A stretch of DNA of 64,000 bases from Winogradskyella psychrotolerans (GTDB lineage Bacteria > Bacteroidota > Bacteroidia > Flavobacteriales > Flavobacteriaceae). The notes beneath the pieces were generated by a model, which saw only the letters and a list, made by a program, of their open reading frames with translations, made no database searches and had not been told where the DNA came from. Shown in pieces: positions 49,107-59,354 of the stretch (the stretch's first letter is position 1; every line of letters starts with the position of its first letter). The stretch lies in the NCBI RefSeq assembly GCF_018860545.1, contig NZ_JAHKPN010000012.1:1-64000 (forward strand), written 5' to 3'. The position numbers and the translations under genes are program-made.

Positions 49107-52100
49107 ATGACTAAAAACAATAAAAAGAATACCGAAAAGGAATTTGGATGGTCATCATGGGCAATTAATAATAAAACCACCATGTATGTGCTTATTTTGG
49201 TCTTTTTCTATTTAGGTATTTCGGCTTTTTTCGACATGCCAAGGGAATCGTTTCCAGAGGTAAATGAGACTAAAATATACGTCAGCACTATTTATCCTGG
49301 TAACACAGCAGAGGATATTGAAAAACTGATTACAGATCCTGTAGAAGACCGACTTAAAACGGTAAGTAACCTCGTAGAAATCACCTCAACTTCGCAAGAA
49401 GATTATTCTATGGTCGTCATAGAATTTGACGAAAATATTACGGTAGAACAAGCTAAACAAAAGGTTAAAGATGAAATTGATTCTGAAACAGCCGGTGAGG
49501 ATTGGCCAACCTTTAATGGCGCAAAAGTAGAACCAGATGTTTTTGAGTTGAGTCTTTCGGAAGAAATGCCCATCTTAAACATTAATATTTCGGGTGATTA
49601 TCCTATTGAAAAATTAAAGGATTATGCCGAATATCTTCAAGATGAAATAGAAGATTTACAAGAAATTAAGAAGGCAGATATCCGTGGTGCTCAAGACAAA
49701 GAAGTAGAAGTTGCTGTAGACATTTACAAGATGATGGCAGCCAAAGTAACGTTTAACGATATCCTTGGTGCTATTGGCAATGGAAACATTACACAATCGG
49801 CAGGGAACCTAAAAGCCAGTGGTCAACGCCGAACTATTAGAATTATAGGTGAAATTGAAAGCCCATCAGAGCTTGAAAACTTTGTGGTTAAGTCAGAGAA
49901 CAACAATCCTATCTATTTAAAAGATGTGGCGTCAGTTTCATTTAAAGAAGAAGATAAAACCACGTATGCCAGAAAATCCGGCGAACCTGTCGTGATGCTA
50001 GACGTAAAAAAACGTGCTGGTAAAAACATGGTTGCTGCTGCTGAGCAGATTCAAGTTATTGTTCAAAACGCCATTGATAATGAATTCCCTCAAGATTTAG
50101 AAGTGACGATAACAAATGACCAATCTTCTGTTACCATCGGACAAGTTGATGACTTAGTCAATAACATCATCTTTGGGGTGATTTTAGTTGTAACGGTTCT
50201 AATGTTCTTTTTAGGATTTAAAAATGCCTTATTTGTTGGTTTTGCTATCCCAATGTCCATGTTTATGTCGCTTATGATTTTAGGCGTGATTGGCTATAGT
50301 TTAAATACGATGGTGCTTTTCGGTCTTATTATGGGACTTGGTATGTTAGTGGATAATGGAATTGTGGTGGTTGAAAACGTCTATCGTTTAATGGAAGATG
50401 AAGGTATGAATCGTGTGGAAGCGGCTAAAAAAGGTATTGGAGAAATTGCCTTTCCTATCATCATTTCAACAGCAACAACGGTCGCTGCCTTTGTGCCATT
50501 AGGACTTTGGCCAGGTATTATGGGAGAGTTTATGAAGATTCTGCCTATAACCTTATCCATTGTTTTAGGCTCGTCATTAGCCGTTGCTATCTTTTTTAAT
50601 TCGGTATTAGTATCGCGTTATATGACTACGGAAGATAAGGATATGCCACTAAAGCAAATTATTAAAACAACGATTATTGTTGCAGCTTTTGGAGTCTTAA
50701 TACTAATTATAGGAGGGCCTTATCGTGGTATGGGAACCATTATGATCTTTACAGCTATCATGCTTTGGGCTTACCGCTTTTTCATTAGAGGTTGGGCAAA
50801 CAGTTTCCAAACTAAAGCATTAGTACGATTAGAGAATTGGTATGAGCGTCGTCTGCGAAGCGCTTTGTCTAATAAGCAACCTTACATTTTAAGCATCGGA
50901 ACATTTATATTATTAATTGCTGCATTTATAGCCTTCGGAATTTCGTTATCAACACAACGTACTAAGGTCGAATTTTTTCCAGACAATAAACCGAATCAGA
51001 TTATTGTCTATATAGAATATCCACAAGGAACAGCCATTGAAAAAACAAATGCGATTACTGCACAAATTGAAAAACGTGTATCTGAAGTTATCAATGCCGA
51101 CAGATTTATGGAAAACGGCAGAAACTTCTTAGTTGAAAGTGCCGTTTCTCAAGTAGGTGAAGGTGCAGGAAACCCTCAAACTGACATGGGTTCTGGTGCA
51201 GAAATGCCACATAAAGCTAAGATTACTGCGTCTATGCGAGAATATAAATTTCGTCGTGGAGAAGACAGTGAACTCTTGCGCCAAAAGGTACAAGAGGCGC
51301 TAGTTGGTATTTTTCCGGGTGTATTAATTTCTGTTGAAAAGGATGCTAACGGACCACCTGCAGGTTCCCCAATTAATATTGAAATAGACGGTAACGACTA
51401 TAACGAATTAATTGCAACTGCTGAGCAAATGCGTGCATTTATCAATTCTAAAAATATTCCGGGAATTGACGAGCTTAAGATTGATGTTAATAAGGACAAA
51501 CCAACGATGTTAGTTGAAATTGACAGAAAAAAAGCTGGTGAATTAGGAGTTACAGCGAAGCAAATTGGAGATCAGTTGCGTAATTCTATCTTTGGGTCTA
51601 AAGCCGGGATTTTTAAAGAAGACGGTGACGACTTTGATATCTACGTGCGTTTTAATGAAGCCAATCGTTATGATAAAAGTGCACTATTTAATCAAAATAT
51701 TACCTTCAGAGATAATACGGGTCAGATTAAGGAGATTCCATTATCTACGGTAGCGAAGCAAAAAAATAATTCTGGTTTTAGTGCTATAAAACATAAGGAT
51801 ACTAAACGTGTTGTAACCGTCTATTCTGCTATGTCTCCTGGTTACACGGATGCCGGATCAATAGTCGCTCAGATTCAAAATGAAATGAAAAGTTATGAAG
51901 GTTTACCTGATGATATCCATATCGATTATACAGGTCAAATTGAAGAACAAAACAAACAAATGGCCTTCTTAATGGGAGCCTTTTTCACAGGTCTTGGATT
52001 AATTTTCTTCATCTTAATATTTCAATTTAACTCCATCTCGAAACCAACCATTATTATGATTGCAATTTTCTTGAGTTTTATTGGTGTCTTTGGTGGTATT

Positions 52101-52649
52101 GTACTTTCAGGTAGCGCATTCGTTATTATGATGACCATGGTAGGTATTATTTCTTTAGCGGGAATTGTGGTTAACAATGGTGTGGTACTTCTAGATTATG
52201 CACAATTATTAATTGACCGTAAGAAGAATGAATTAAATCTCGCAGAAGATGATTATTTAAAAACCGAAGACCTTTTTGAAAGTATCGTTAAAGCAGGTAA
52301 AGCAAGGTTAAGACCTGTATTATTAACTGCTATAACAACTATTTTAGGTTTAATTCCATTAGCCATTGGTCTAAATATTAACTTCTTTACACTGTTCGCA
52401 GATTTTGATGCCAATATTTATATGGGAGGTGACAACGTTGTATTTTGGGGACCTTTAGCGTGGACTGTTATTTACGGTCTACTTGTAGCTACTTTTTTAA
52501 CTTTAATTGTAGTACCAATATTATTCTTTTTAAGTGTAAAGCTTAAAATGTGGGGACGAAGAAAACTAACGTCACAACCTTTAAGAACGTTTGAAGCTAA
52601 TCAAAATCCTCAAATAGATGAGTCTTCTCAATTTAGTATCGAGGATTAA
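49107..52649 (+). CDS. RND (AcrB-type) efflux transporter permease
   Basis: 1180 aa, larger than the usual 1030-1050. Twelve core TM helices in two halves with large periplasmic loops (FPEVNETKIYVSTIYPGNTAEDIEKLI; VGEGAGNPQTDMGSG). The relay region is GLGMLVDNGIVVVEN: only the first aspartate of the classic Asp-Asp pair remains (second is Asn). A further hydrophobic hairpin at about residues 520-560 (IIVAAFGVLILIIGGPYRG, MIFTAIMLWAYRFF) lies between TM6 and TM7. Exports drugs or hydrophobic compounds with the adaptor and TolC encoded upstream. Confidence 0.93.
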   Translation: MTKNNKKNTEKEFGWSSWAINNKTTMYVLILVFFYLGISAFFDMPRESFPEVNETKIYVSTIYPGNTAEDIEKLITDPVEDRLKTVSNLVEITSTSQEDYSMVVIEFDENITVEQAKQKVKDEIDSETAGEDWPTFNGAKVEPDVFELSLSEEMPILNINISGDYPIEKLKDYAEYLQDEIEDLQEIKKADIRGAQDKEVEVAVDIYKMMAAKVTFNDILGAIGNGNITQSAGNLKASGQRRTIRIIGEIESPSELENFVVKSENNNPIYLKDVASVSFKEEDKTTYARKSGEPVVMLDVKKRAGKNMVAAAEQIQVIVQNAIDNEFPQDLEVTITNDQSSVTIGQVDDLVNNIIFGVILVVTVLMFFLGFKNALFVGFAIPMSMFMSLMILGVIGYSLNTMVLFGLIMGLGMLVDNGIVVVENVYRLMEDEGMNRVEAAKKGIGEIAFPIIISTATTVAAFVPLGLWPGIMGEFMKILPITLSIVLGSSLAVAIFFNSVLVSRYMTTEDKDMPLKQIIKTTIIVAAFGVLILIIGGPYRGMGTIMIFTAIMLWAYRFFIRGWANSFQTKALVRLENWYERRLRSALSNKQPYILSIGTFILLIAAFIAFGISLSTQRTKVEFFPDNKPNQIIVYIEYPQGTAIEKTNAITAQIEKRVSEVINADRFMENGRNFLVESAVSQVGEGAGNPQTDMGSGAEMPHKAKITASMREYKFRRGEDSELLRQKVQEALVGIFPGVLISVEKDANGPPAGSPINIEIDGNDYNELIATAEQMRAFINSKNIPGIDELKIDVNKDKPTMLVEIDRKKAGELGVTAKQIGDQLRNSIFGSKAGIFKEDGDDFDIYVRFNEANRYDKSALFNQNITFRDNTGQIKEIPLSTVAKQKNNSGFSAIKHKDTKRVVTVYSAMSPGYTDAGSIVAQIQNEMKSYEGLPDDIHIDYTGQIEEQNKQMAFLMGAFFTGLGLIFFILIFQFNSISKPTIIMIAIFLSFIGVFGGIVLSGSAFVIMMTMVGIISLAGIVVNNGVVLLDYAQLLIDRKKNELNLAEDDYLKTEDLFESIVKAGKARLRPVLLTAITTILGLIPLAIGLNINFFTLFADFDANIYMGGDNVVFWGPLAWTVIYGLLVATFLTLIVVPILFFLSVKLKMWGRRKLTSQPLRTFEANQNPQIDESSQFSIED

Positions 52650-52674
52650 ATGAAAACCATTATTTTAAACAGAA

Positions 52675-52703
52675 AAATCCGAAGTCTTTACTTCGGATTT
52701 TTT
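52675..52703 (+). terminator. Terminator of the efflux operon
   Basis: AAATCCGAAG (52675-52684), 6-nt loop, CTTCGGATTT (52691-52700), T-run. Perfect 10-bp stem, partly overlapping the next promoter box. Confidence 0.9.
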
Positions 52704-52710
52704 ACTTTTG
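52703..52710 (+). promoter_or_regulatory. -7 box of aspS, directly after the terminator stem
   Basis: TACTTTTG then C, starting 2 nt after the end of the preceding terminator stem, 18 nt before the aspS ATG. The -33 region falls inside the hairpin (CGAA at 19 nt), so only the -7 box fits. Confidence 0.5.
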
Positions 52711-52728
52711 CAATTCTAATAAAAATCT

Positions 52729-54483
52729 ATGTACAGAAGTCACAATTGTGGTGAGTTAAGAGCATCACACAGCAATACAGAAGTTACACTTTCCGGATGG
52801 GTTCAAGGTGTCCGCGATAAGGGTTTTATGATTTATGTAGATCTTCGCGATCGCTATGGTATCACCCAGTTATATTTTGATGAAGAACGCACACCAAAAG
52901 CCATTATGGATAAGGCGTCTAAATTGGGGCGTGAGTTTGTGATTCAAGTTAAAGGTAATGTCATTGAGCGTGCTTCAAAAAACCCTAATATTCCAACAGG
53001 TGACATTGAAGTTGTAGTGTCAGAATTAACGGTTTTAAACAGCTCATTAGTGCCACCTTTTACCATAGAAGACAAAACGGATGGTGGAGATGATTTACGT
53101 ATGAAGTATCGTTACATTGATATTCGTCGTAATCCTGTAAAAAACAGCTTAATTTTTAGAGCAAAAGTCACTCAAGCAGTAAGAAACTATTTATCTAACG
53201 ATGGGTTTATTGAAGTTGAAACACCATATTTAATCAAATCAACTCCAGAAGGTGCGCGTGATTTTGTAGTCCCTTCTCGTATGAATGAAGGGCAATTTTA
53301 CGCACTTCCACAATCACCACAAACCTTCAAACAATTATTGATGGTTGGTGGCATGGATAAATACTTTCAGATTGTTAAGTGTTTTAGAGATGAAGATTTA
53401 CGTGCCGACAGACAACCCGAATTTACACAGATCGATTGTGAAATGGCATTTGTGGAACAAGAAGACATCCTTAACGTTTTTGAAGGTTTAACACGTCACT
53501 TATTAAAAGAAGTGAATGGTGTTGAGATAGAAAAATTCCCAAGAATGCTTTACGACGATGCGATGCGTTTATACGGAAACGACAAACCAGATATTCGTTT
53601 TGGGATGGAGTTTGGAGAATTAAACGAGGTAACACAACATAAAGATTTTGGTGTTTTTAATAATGCGGAATTAGTTGTTGGTATTGCCGTTCCTGGTGGA
53701 AACAGTTATACAAGAAAAGAGATTGATAAATTAATTGATTGGGTAAAGCGTCCACAAGTTGGTGCATTAGGTATGATTTATTCACGTTGCAATGACGATG
53801 GAAGTTTTAAATCTTCAGTAGATAAATTTTACGATCAAGACGATTTAGCAAAATGGGCAGAAATCACTGGCGCAAAACCAGGAGATTTAGTTTGTGTATT
53901 ATCGGGCGAGACCAATAAAGTAAGGGCACAATTAAGTGCTTTGCGTATGGAATTAGCAACACGCTTAGGCTTAAGAGACCCTAAAGTATTTGCACCATTA
54001 TGGGTTATTGATTTCCCATTATTAGAATTAGATGAAGAAACGGGTCATTATCACGCCATGCACCATCCATTTACGTCTCCAAAACCTGGACAAATAGAAT
54101 TACTAGATACAAATCCAGGTGAGGTTAAAGCCAATGCTTACGATTTAGTATTAAATGGAAATGAAATTGGAGGAGGTTCTATTCGTATTCATGATAAAGC
54201 AACGCAAGCGATTATGTTAAAACATCTTGGCTTTTCTGATGAAGACGCTAGAGCTCAATTTGGTTTCTTAATGGATGCTTTTGAATATGGAGCTCCACCA
54301 CATGGAGGATTAGCCTTTGGTTTAGATAGACTGGTTGCCATTTTAGGTGGCCAAGAAACTATACGAGATTTCATTGCGTTTCCTAAAAACAATTCTGGTA
54401 GAGATGTCATGATTGACGCGCCTGCACCAATTGATGATGAGCAACTAAAAGAATTAAGTTTAAAACTGAATTTAAAATCATAA
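52729..54483 (+). CDS. aspS: Aspartyl-tRNA synthetase
   Basis: 584 aa bacterial-type class IIb synthetase. OB-fold ([24 protein letters not shown]), motif 2 [23 protein letters not shown], the bacterial GAD insertion (about 285-415) and motif 3 [29 protein letters not shown]. Charges tRNA-Asp. With asnS present elsewhere in the window, both synthetases are direct-charging. Own terminator follows. Confidence 0.97.
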   Translation: MYRSHNCGELRASHSNTEVTLSGWVQGVRDKGFMIYVDLRDRYGITQLYFDEERTPKAIMDKASKLGREFVIQVKGNVIERASKNPNIPTGDIEVVVSELTVLNSSLVPPFTIEDKTDGGDDLRMKYRYIDIRRNPVKNSLIFRAKVTQAVRNYLSNDGFIEVETPYLIKSTPEGARDFVVPSRMNEGQFYALPQSPQTFKQLLMVGGMDKYFQIVKCFRDEDLRADRQPEFTQIDCEMAFVEQEDILNVFEGLTRHLLKEVNGVEIEKFPRMLYDDAMRLYGNDKPDIRFGMEFGELNEVTQHKDFGVFNNAELVVGIAVPGGNSYTRKEIDKLIDWVKRPQVGALGMIYSRCNDDGSFKSSVDKFYDQDDLAKWAEITGAKPGDLVCVLSGETNKVRAQLSALRMELATRLGLRDPKVFAPLWVIDFPLLELDEETGHYHAMHHPFTSPKPGQIELLDTNPGEVKANAYDLVLNGNEIGGGSIRIHDKATQAIMLKHLGFSDEDARAQFGFLMDAFEYGAPPHGGLAFGLDRLVAILGGQETIRDFIAFPKNNSGRDVMIDAPAPIDDEQLKELSLKLNLKS

Positions 54484-54491
54484 AAAAAATT

Positions 54492-54517
54492 AATCCTGCT
54501 TCTTGCAGGATTTTTTT
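54492..54517 (+). terminator. Terminator of aspS
   Basis: AATCCTGC (54492-54499), loop TTCTT, GCAGGATT (54505-54512), T-run to 54517. Perfect 8-bp stem. Confidence 0.9.
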
Positions 54518-54530
54518 ATAGATTATTGTT

Positions 54531-56321
54531 ATGCCTGCAAAACACTCAATATTTAAAAGACTTTTAATATGGAGAGCTAAACATATCTCTCATAAACAAT
54601 TTGTATATCTATTAAGTATTTTAATTGGATTTACATCTGGTATTGGAGCTGTTGTACTTAAAAATTTAACGCATTACATTCAACTGTTACTAGAAGGTAA
54701 ATTGGTTCAATATTACCATCAAGCATTTTACTTTTTATTTCCCATAATTGGGTTCACTCTAGTTTATTTAATCATTAAATATGTGATAAGAGAGAAGGTA
54801 AGTCATGGTATTCCTTCAACATTACACGCCATTTCTAAACGTAAAGGTATTATAAAAGGTTATCAAATGTTTGGCTCTATTCTTACAGCACCATTAACTA
54901 TTGGTTTTGGAGGTTCGGTAGGATTAGAGGGACCTGCTGTTGCAACAGGAGCCGCTATTGGTTCTAACATTGCACGACTCTTTAGAATGAACCAAAAAAC
55001 GAAAACATTGCTAATTTGTTGCGCGGCAGCCGGAGCACTATCTTCAATTTTTAAAGCTCCAATTGCCGCTATTATTTTTGCAATTGAAGTCTTCAGCTTA
55101 GATTTAACAATTGCCTCTATGCTACCGTTGTTATTAGCATCCCTTTCAGCAATTATTACTTCTTATTTTTTCTCTGGAAATGATGTCTTATTGCCTTTTA
55201 GGATTGAAGATAACTTCGTAATTTCAGATATACCATTTTATGCATTTTTGGGAGTCTGTGCTGCTTTTACCTCTATTTATTTTGCAGAAGTTTACGAGAG
55301 AATTCAAAAACGTTTCGACAAACTAAACTCACCAATTAAAAAGCTTCTAGTTGGTGGTATTGCCATTGGTATCCTAGTTTATTTTATTCCACCGCTTTAT
55401 GGTGAAGGCTTTGATGTAATTAATAATCTTATCGTTGGAAATCCGGAAAAAGCTTTAGTTACTAATTTTCTAAATTTAGATCTATCCAATATATGGATTG
55501 TTATTGCGCTATTAGCTGGACTCGTATTTTTCAAAATTATTGCTAGTGCCTTAACTTTTGGGGCAGGAGGTGTTGGTGGTATTTTTGGTCCTACGCTTTT
55601 TATGGGAAGTATTATGGGGAATTGCATTGCTAAAATCATTAACAATTGCGGCTTATTTAATACTCCAGTTTCCGAAAGTAATTTTACGCTAGTGGGCATG
55701 GCAGGTTTATTAGCAGGAGTTTTACAAGCTCCATTAACGGCTATCTTTTTAATTGCTGAACTTACAGGTGGTTATGATCTATTTATACCTTTAATGATTA
55801 CTGCGGCAATCGCATTTAGTATCACAAAACTCTATATTCCACATTCTGTTTACACCATGGAATTAGCTAGAAAAGGCGAACTAATTACACACGATAAAGA
55901 TCAAGCTGTTTTAATTTTAATGGATATCAATAAAGTTATTGAAACTAATTTTATCCATGTGACCACAAATATGACTTTAAGAGACATCATAAAAAAAGCG
56001 GTTATTAAATCTAATCGAAATATTTTTCCGGTTATAGATGAAGAAGATAGAACTTTAAAAGGTATTATTTTGTTAGATGATATTAGACCTATAATGTTTG
56101 ATCAAAAATTATACGATGATGTATTTGCAATTGAAGTGATGCAAAAACCACCGGCAATCATTGACATTGAAAAAGATAATATGACTATAATTATGAAAAA
56201 GTTTCAAGACAGTGGTGCTTGGAATCTGCCCGTGATAAGAAATGGTCTTTATATTGGTTTTATTTCAAAATCAAAATTATTAACGGCTTACCGACGAGAA
56301 TTAATTAATTTTACATCTTAA
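54531..56321 (+). CDS. ClC-type chloride channel/antiporter with CBS domains, copy 1
   Basis: 596 aa. ClC core at about 20-440 with SHGIP (compare GSGIP), GSVGLEGP carrying the external gating Glu133, the inner Glu in FAIEVFSLD and GGIFGPT (compare GxFxP). Two CBS domains fill about 455-590 (NMTLRDIIKKAVIKSNRNIFPVIDEED and NMTIIMKKFQDSGAWNLPVI). The gating and inner glutamates fit a Cl-/H+ antiporter or channel. Tandem with a close paralogue 61 bp downstream; both end in an identical tail ELINFTS. Confidence 0.92.
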   Translation: MPAKHSIFKRLLIWRAKHISHKQFVYLLSILIGFTSGIGAVVLKNLTHYIQLLLEGKLVQYYHQAFYFLFPIIGFTLVYLIIKYVIREKVSHGIPSTLHAISKRKGIIKGYQMFGSILTAPLTIGFGGSVGLEGPAVATGAAIGSNIARLFRMNQKTKTLLICCAAAGALSSIFKAPIAAIIFAIEVFSLDLTIASMLPLLLASLSAIITSYFFSGNDVLLPFRIEDNFVISDIPFYAFLGVCAAFTSIYFAEVYERIQKRFDKLNSPIKKLLVGGIAIGILVYFIPPLYGEGFDVINNLIVGNPEKALVTNFLNLDLSNIWIVIALLAGLVFFKIIASALTFGAGGVGGIFGPTLFMGSIMGNCIAKIINNCGLFNTPVSESNFTLVGMAGLLAGVLQAPLTAIFLIAELTGGYDLFIPLMITAAIAFSITKLYIPHSVYTMELARKGELITHDKDQAVLILMDINKVIETNFIHVTTNMTLRDIIKKAVIKSNRNIFPVIDEEDRTLKGIILLDDIRPIMFDQKLYDDVFAIEVMQKPPAIIDIEKDNMTIIMKKFQDSGAWNLPVIRNGLYIGFISKSKLLTAYRRELINFTS

Positions 56322-56382
56322 CCTGAGCTAATAATTAAGATTTTGAATCCTGAAAGATAAGGGCAAACAGGTTTTTTAAAAT

Positions 56383-58185
56383 ATGCCAATAAAAAACATC
56401 ATAAGACAAATGCTTCTTTTGCGATATAAATATGTCTCGCAAAAAAACTTTGTTTATTTATTAAGTGTTGCTGTTGGACTATTAACTGGTATTGCCGCCG
56501 TAACGCTAAAAAACATCACCTACACCATTCAATCTGTATTAAAAGAAGGTATTATTTTTTCTCATAACCAGCTTTATTTTGTGTTACCTGTAATTGGATT
56601 ATTCTTGGTATTCGTTTTAACTAAGTATATGTTTAAAAAAGGAATGACACCGTCTATTCCTCCGTTTATAAAACGTGCTATACCTTCACTACTCTACTCT
56701 TTATTACGACAAAAAGGACTTTTGTCTTATAAACTTATTTATCATCCATTAATATTGGCTCCTTTAACCGTAGGTTTTGGTGGATCCGTTGGATTATTAG
56801 GACCCGCAATCACCTCTGGTTCTGCATTAAGCTCTAATTTAAGTCGAATTTTACATGTCGATAAAAAAACACGAACATTGCTCATTGCTTGTGCAACTGC
56901 TGCTGCTGTGGCTTCCATGTTTAAATCACCTATCGCAGCTATTGTATTGGCCGTAGAAATTTTTAGTTTAGACCTGACGTTTGCCTCATTATTACCATTA
57001 CTAATTGCTTCTATATCTTCGGTTTTAACTTCTTATTTTTTCTTAGGTGATGAATTACTTTTTAATTTTAATGTTACCGAAAAATTCAATCCAAGAGATA
57101 CAGCCTTTTATATGATTTTAGGATTAGGAACTGGTATAGCATCCATTTACTTCACTAAAATGTATTTCGCTATTTATACTTTTTTCGACCGATTTAAAAC
57201 AAAGTTTACGAAACTTCTAGTAGGAGGAATCGCTATTGGTATCATGCTTTATTTCATTCCACCGTTATATGGTGAAGGTTTAAGTTTTACCAAAGATTTA
57301 TTTGAAGGCAATTATTTACATGCCTTAGGTTCTAACCTCTTTGATAAATATACCGACAGTATTTGGGTCGTTATAATATTACTTATTGGTTTTACCGTAT
57401 TTAAAGCCATAGCTATGACCACTACATTTGCTGCAGGAGGTGTGGGCGGAGTTATTGTACCCACCATGGTCATGGGAAGTGCTCTTGGAAATGTGGTCGC
57501 TAAAATTATAAACAACATTGGACTTGGGCATCAAGTATCAGAAGCGAACTTTACATTAATTGGTATGGCTGGCTTGATTGCTGGTGTTATTCATGCTCCA
57601 TTAACTGCCATATTTTTAATTGCTGAAATTACCGGAGGTTATATTTTATTTCTTCCGCTAATGATAACAGTTGCGATTTCATATATGATTACAAAAAATT
57701 ATATGGAACATACTATTTTTACACGTGAATTAGCTGAACGAGGAGACCTATTAACCCATGATAAAGATCAAAGTGTCCTTACCATGATGCATATTGACAA
57801 TGTTGTAGAAAAAGATTTTATTCCGCTTCACCCAGAAATGTCTTTAGGAGACATGCTAAAAAAAGGAGTGTCTAAATCGAGTCGGAATTTATTTCCTGTT
57901 GTAGATGGTTATAACCGCTTAGTTGGTATTATTCTTTTAGACGATATAAGAACGGTAATGTTTGACCAATCATTATACGAGTCTACGTCTGTTGAAACCT
58001 TTATGCACAATCCACCCGATTTTATATATTACGAAAAAGATACAATGAAAGCTGTCATGAAGAAATTTCAAAATAGTGGAGCTTGGAATCTACCAGTTAT
58101 AAAAGATGATTGTTATTACGGTTTTGTGTCTAAATCCAAATTATTAACGGCTTATCGCAACGAATTAATTAATTTTACATCTTAA
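56383..58185 (+). CDS. ClC-family protein with CBS domains, copy 2, lacking the gating glutamate
   Basis: 600 aa, a clear paralogue of the gene upstream (same strand, same CBS tail, identical C-terminal ELINFTS). Ion-path motifs have changed: GSVGLLGP has Leu139 where copy 1 has the gating Glu; the first motif reads TPSIPP instead of SHGIP; the third reads GGVIVPT instead of GGIFGPT. The inner Glu (LAVEIFSLD) is kept. An altered or ungated ion path, or a non-chloride role, is likely. CBS domains are at about 460-595. Confidence 0.88.
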   Translation: MPIKNIIRQMLLLRYKYVSQKNFVYLLSVAVGLLTGIAAVTLKNITYTIQSVLKEGIIFSHNQLYFVLPVIGLFLVFVLTKYMFKKGMTPSIPPFIKRAIPSLLYSLLRQKGLLSYKLIYHPLILAPLTVGFGGSVGLLGPAITSGSALSSNLSRILHVDKKTRTLLIACATAAAVASMFKSPIAAIVLAVEIFSLDLTFASLLPLLIASISSVLTSYFFLGDELLFNFNVTEKFNPRDTAFYMILGLGTGIASIYFTKMYFAIYTFFDRFKTKFTKLLVGGIAIGIMLYFIPPLYGEGLSFTKDLFEGNYLHALGSNLFDKYTDSIWVVIILLIGFTVFKAIAMTTTFAAGGVGGVIVPTMVMGSALGNVVAKIINNIGLGHQVSEANFTLIGMAGLIAGVIHAPLTAIFLIAEITGGYILFLPLMITVAISYMITKNYMEHTIFTRELAERGDLLTHDKDQSVLTMMHIDNVVEKDFIPLHPEMSLGDMLKKGVSKSSRNLFPVVDGYNRLVGIILLDDIRTVMFDQSLYESTSVETFMHNPPDFIYYEKDTMKAVMKKFQNSGAWNLPVIKDDCYYGFVSKSKLLTAYRNELINFTS

Positions 58186-58218
58186 GTCTCAATTGGTCGT
58201 CTATATAAATTTATTCAA

Positions 58219-58458
58219 ATGAAACCCATAAAAATTATAACGTTTATTGTCTTTTTAGCTTCATTTATTAGCATTGTTTGCGGTTTAGTATTAGATGTGG
58301 ACTATTCAGAAAAACTCATTGGCTTTGGAGTTCTTGGATTATTCTTCGTTGTTTTCCCATTGTTCTCTTACTACAGGTGGAAAGATAAAGATGTTAAAGA
58401 TTATATGCTTACTAAAGAAAATCTTGACAAAATGCGTGAAAACCAACGCGATTTATAG
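58219..58458 (+). CDS. Small two-TM membrane protein, 79 aa
   Basis: Two hydrophobic helices (IITFIVFLASFISIVCGLVL and LIGFGVLGLFFVVFPLFSYY) separated by an acidic turn (DVDYSEK), then a basic/acidic cytosolic tail (RWKDKDVKDYMLTKENLDKMRENQRDL). It lies 33 bp after the second ClC gene and may share its transcript. Conserved-looking but no family or function recognised. Confidence 0.7.
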   Translation: MKPIKIITFIVFLASFISIVCGLVLDVDYSEKLIGFGVLGLFFVVFPLFSYYRWKDKDVKDYMLTKENLDKMRENQRDL

Positions 58459-58542
58459 CGATAAATCCCTGAAAAACATCATCATAATAAAACATTAAAA
58501 CAAAAAAAAACGATTTCTTAACATTGGGCTCTGTTTTTATTT

Positions 58543-58550
58543 TATCTTTG
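58543..58550 (+). promoter_or_regulatory. -7 box of the cold-shock gene
   Basis: TATCTTTG, an exact TAnnTTTG, 25 nt before the ATG. A TTG at 58524-58526 gives a spacer of only 16 nt, so the -33 part is weak. Confidence 0.45.
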
Positions 58551-58575
58551 TACTTTAATTTTTATTTATATTATA

Positions 58576-58767
58576 ATGACTGGAACAGTTAAATTTTTTA
58601 ATGATTCAAAAGGATTTGGATTTATTACCAACGAAGAAACAGGAAAAGACATCTTTGTACATGTATCAAACCTTAATGGCGTAGAATTACGCGAAGGTGA
58701 CAATGTAGAGTACGATGAAGAAGAAGGAAGAAAAGGTTTAGTAGCTGCTAACGTGCAGGTATTATAA
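58576..58767 (+). CDS. Cold-shock domain protein (CspA family)
   Basis: 63 aa, one OB-fold cold-shock domain. RNA-binding motifs RNP1 KGFGFI and RNP2 DIFVHV are intact, opening [23 protein letters not shown]. Binds single-stranded nucleic acid as an RNA chaperone. The AT-rich upstream stretch and -7 box are typical; cold induction cannot be judged from sequence. Own terminator. Confidence 0.95.
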   Translation: MTGTVKFFNDSKGFGFITNEETGKDIFVHVSNLNGVELREGDNVEYDEEEGRKGLVAANVQVL

Positions 58768-58787
58768 GTATATATCTTACAAGTTTC

Positions 58788-58819
58788 AACGCTCAACCTA
58801 TGGTTGGGCGTTTTTTTTT
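58788..58819 (+). terminator. Terminator of the cold-shock gene
   Basis: AACGCTCAACC (58788-58798), loop TAT, GGTTGGGCGTT (58802-58812), nine T. 11-bp stem with one G-U pair. Confidence 0.9.
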
Positions 58820-58873
58820 GCTTAAATTTTAATATCCAATTAACGCACTAATTTTATAACTCTAAAATCTGAG

Positions 58874-59338
58874 TTAGTATTCAAACACTACGGGCAAGTT
58901 TTGCTTTGGAATTTTAGAAATATAATAAGGTTGCGTCATTACACTGGTGGCATTTCCTGTTGGACTAATGTACTCCACCTTAACAATTGTATTCTCTGAA
59001 GTATTATAAATATCCAAAGCAATACTATTTCCACCACTACCTCTCACATCATTAAATACCGCGATAATAGTATATTTTGAAAAATCTATCTCTGTCTCAG
59101 AAAAATTATCAGAGACCTTATTAACGGTATCCATTTGAGTTATCAAATCCATCCAATCGGAATTGTTATCTATAACCGTATTTTGTTTAGTGATCCCCTC
59201 AGATCCTGCACCATATAAATTACCTTTTGAAATTAAAACAGATTCTACAGTTGCCATTTTTGCGTTATTTTGGGTCATTGTATTGCTTTTACAACTTACA
59301 ACAACTAAGGCTAATATAATTAAGATATGTATTTTCAT
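58874..59338 (-). CDS. Lipoprotein with PrcB-like C-terminal domain
   Basis: 154 aa. Lipobox ending VVSC (Cys16). The C-terminal half has the PrcB_C pattern: SKYTIIAVFNDVRGSGGNSIALDIYNTSEN, VEYISPTG, VMTQPYYISKIPKQNLPVVFEY. In spirochaetes PrcB is a stabilising subunit of the PrcA protease; here no protease gene is adjacent. Downstream of tadA by 16 bp on the same strand. Confidence 0.6.
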   Translation of the reverse strand: MKIHILIILALVVVSCKSNTMTQNNAKMATVESVLISKGNLYGAGSEGITKQNTVIDNNSDWMDLITQMDTVNKVSDNFSETEIDFSKYTIIAVFNDVRGSGGNSIALDIYNTSENTIVKVEYISPTGNATSVMTQPYYISKIPKQNLPVVFEY

Positions 59339-59354
59339 AACGAGTTAAATTTTA

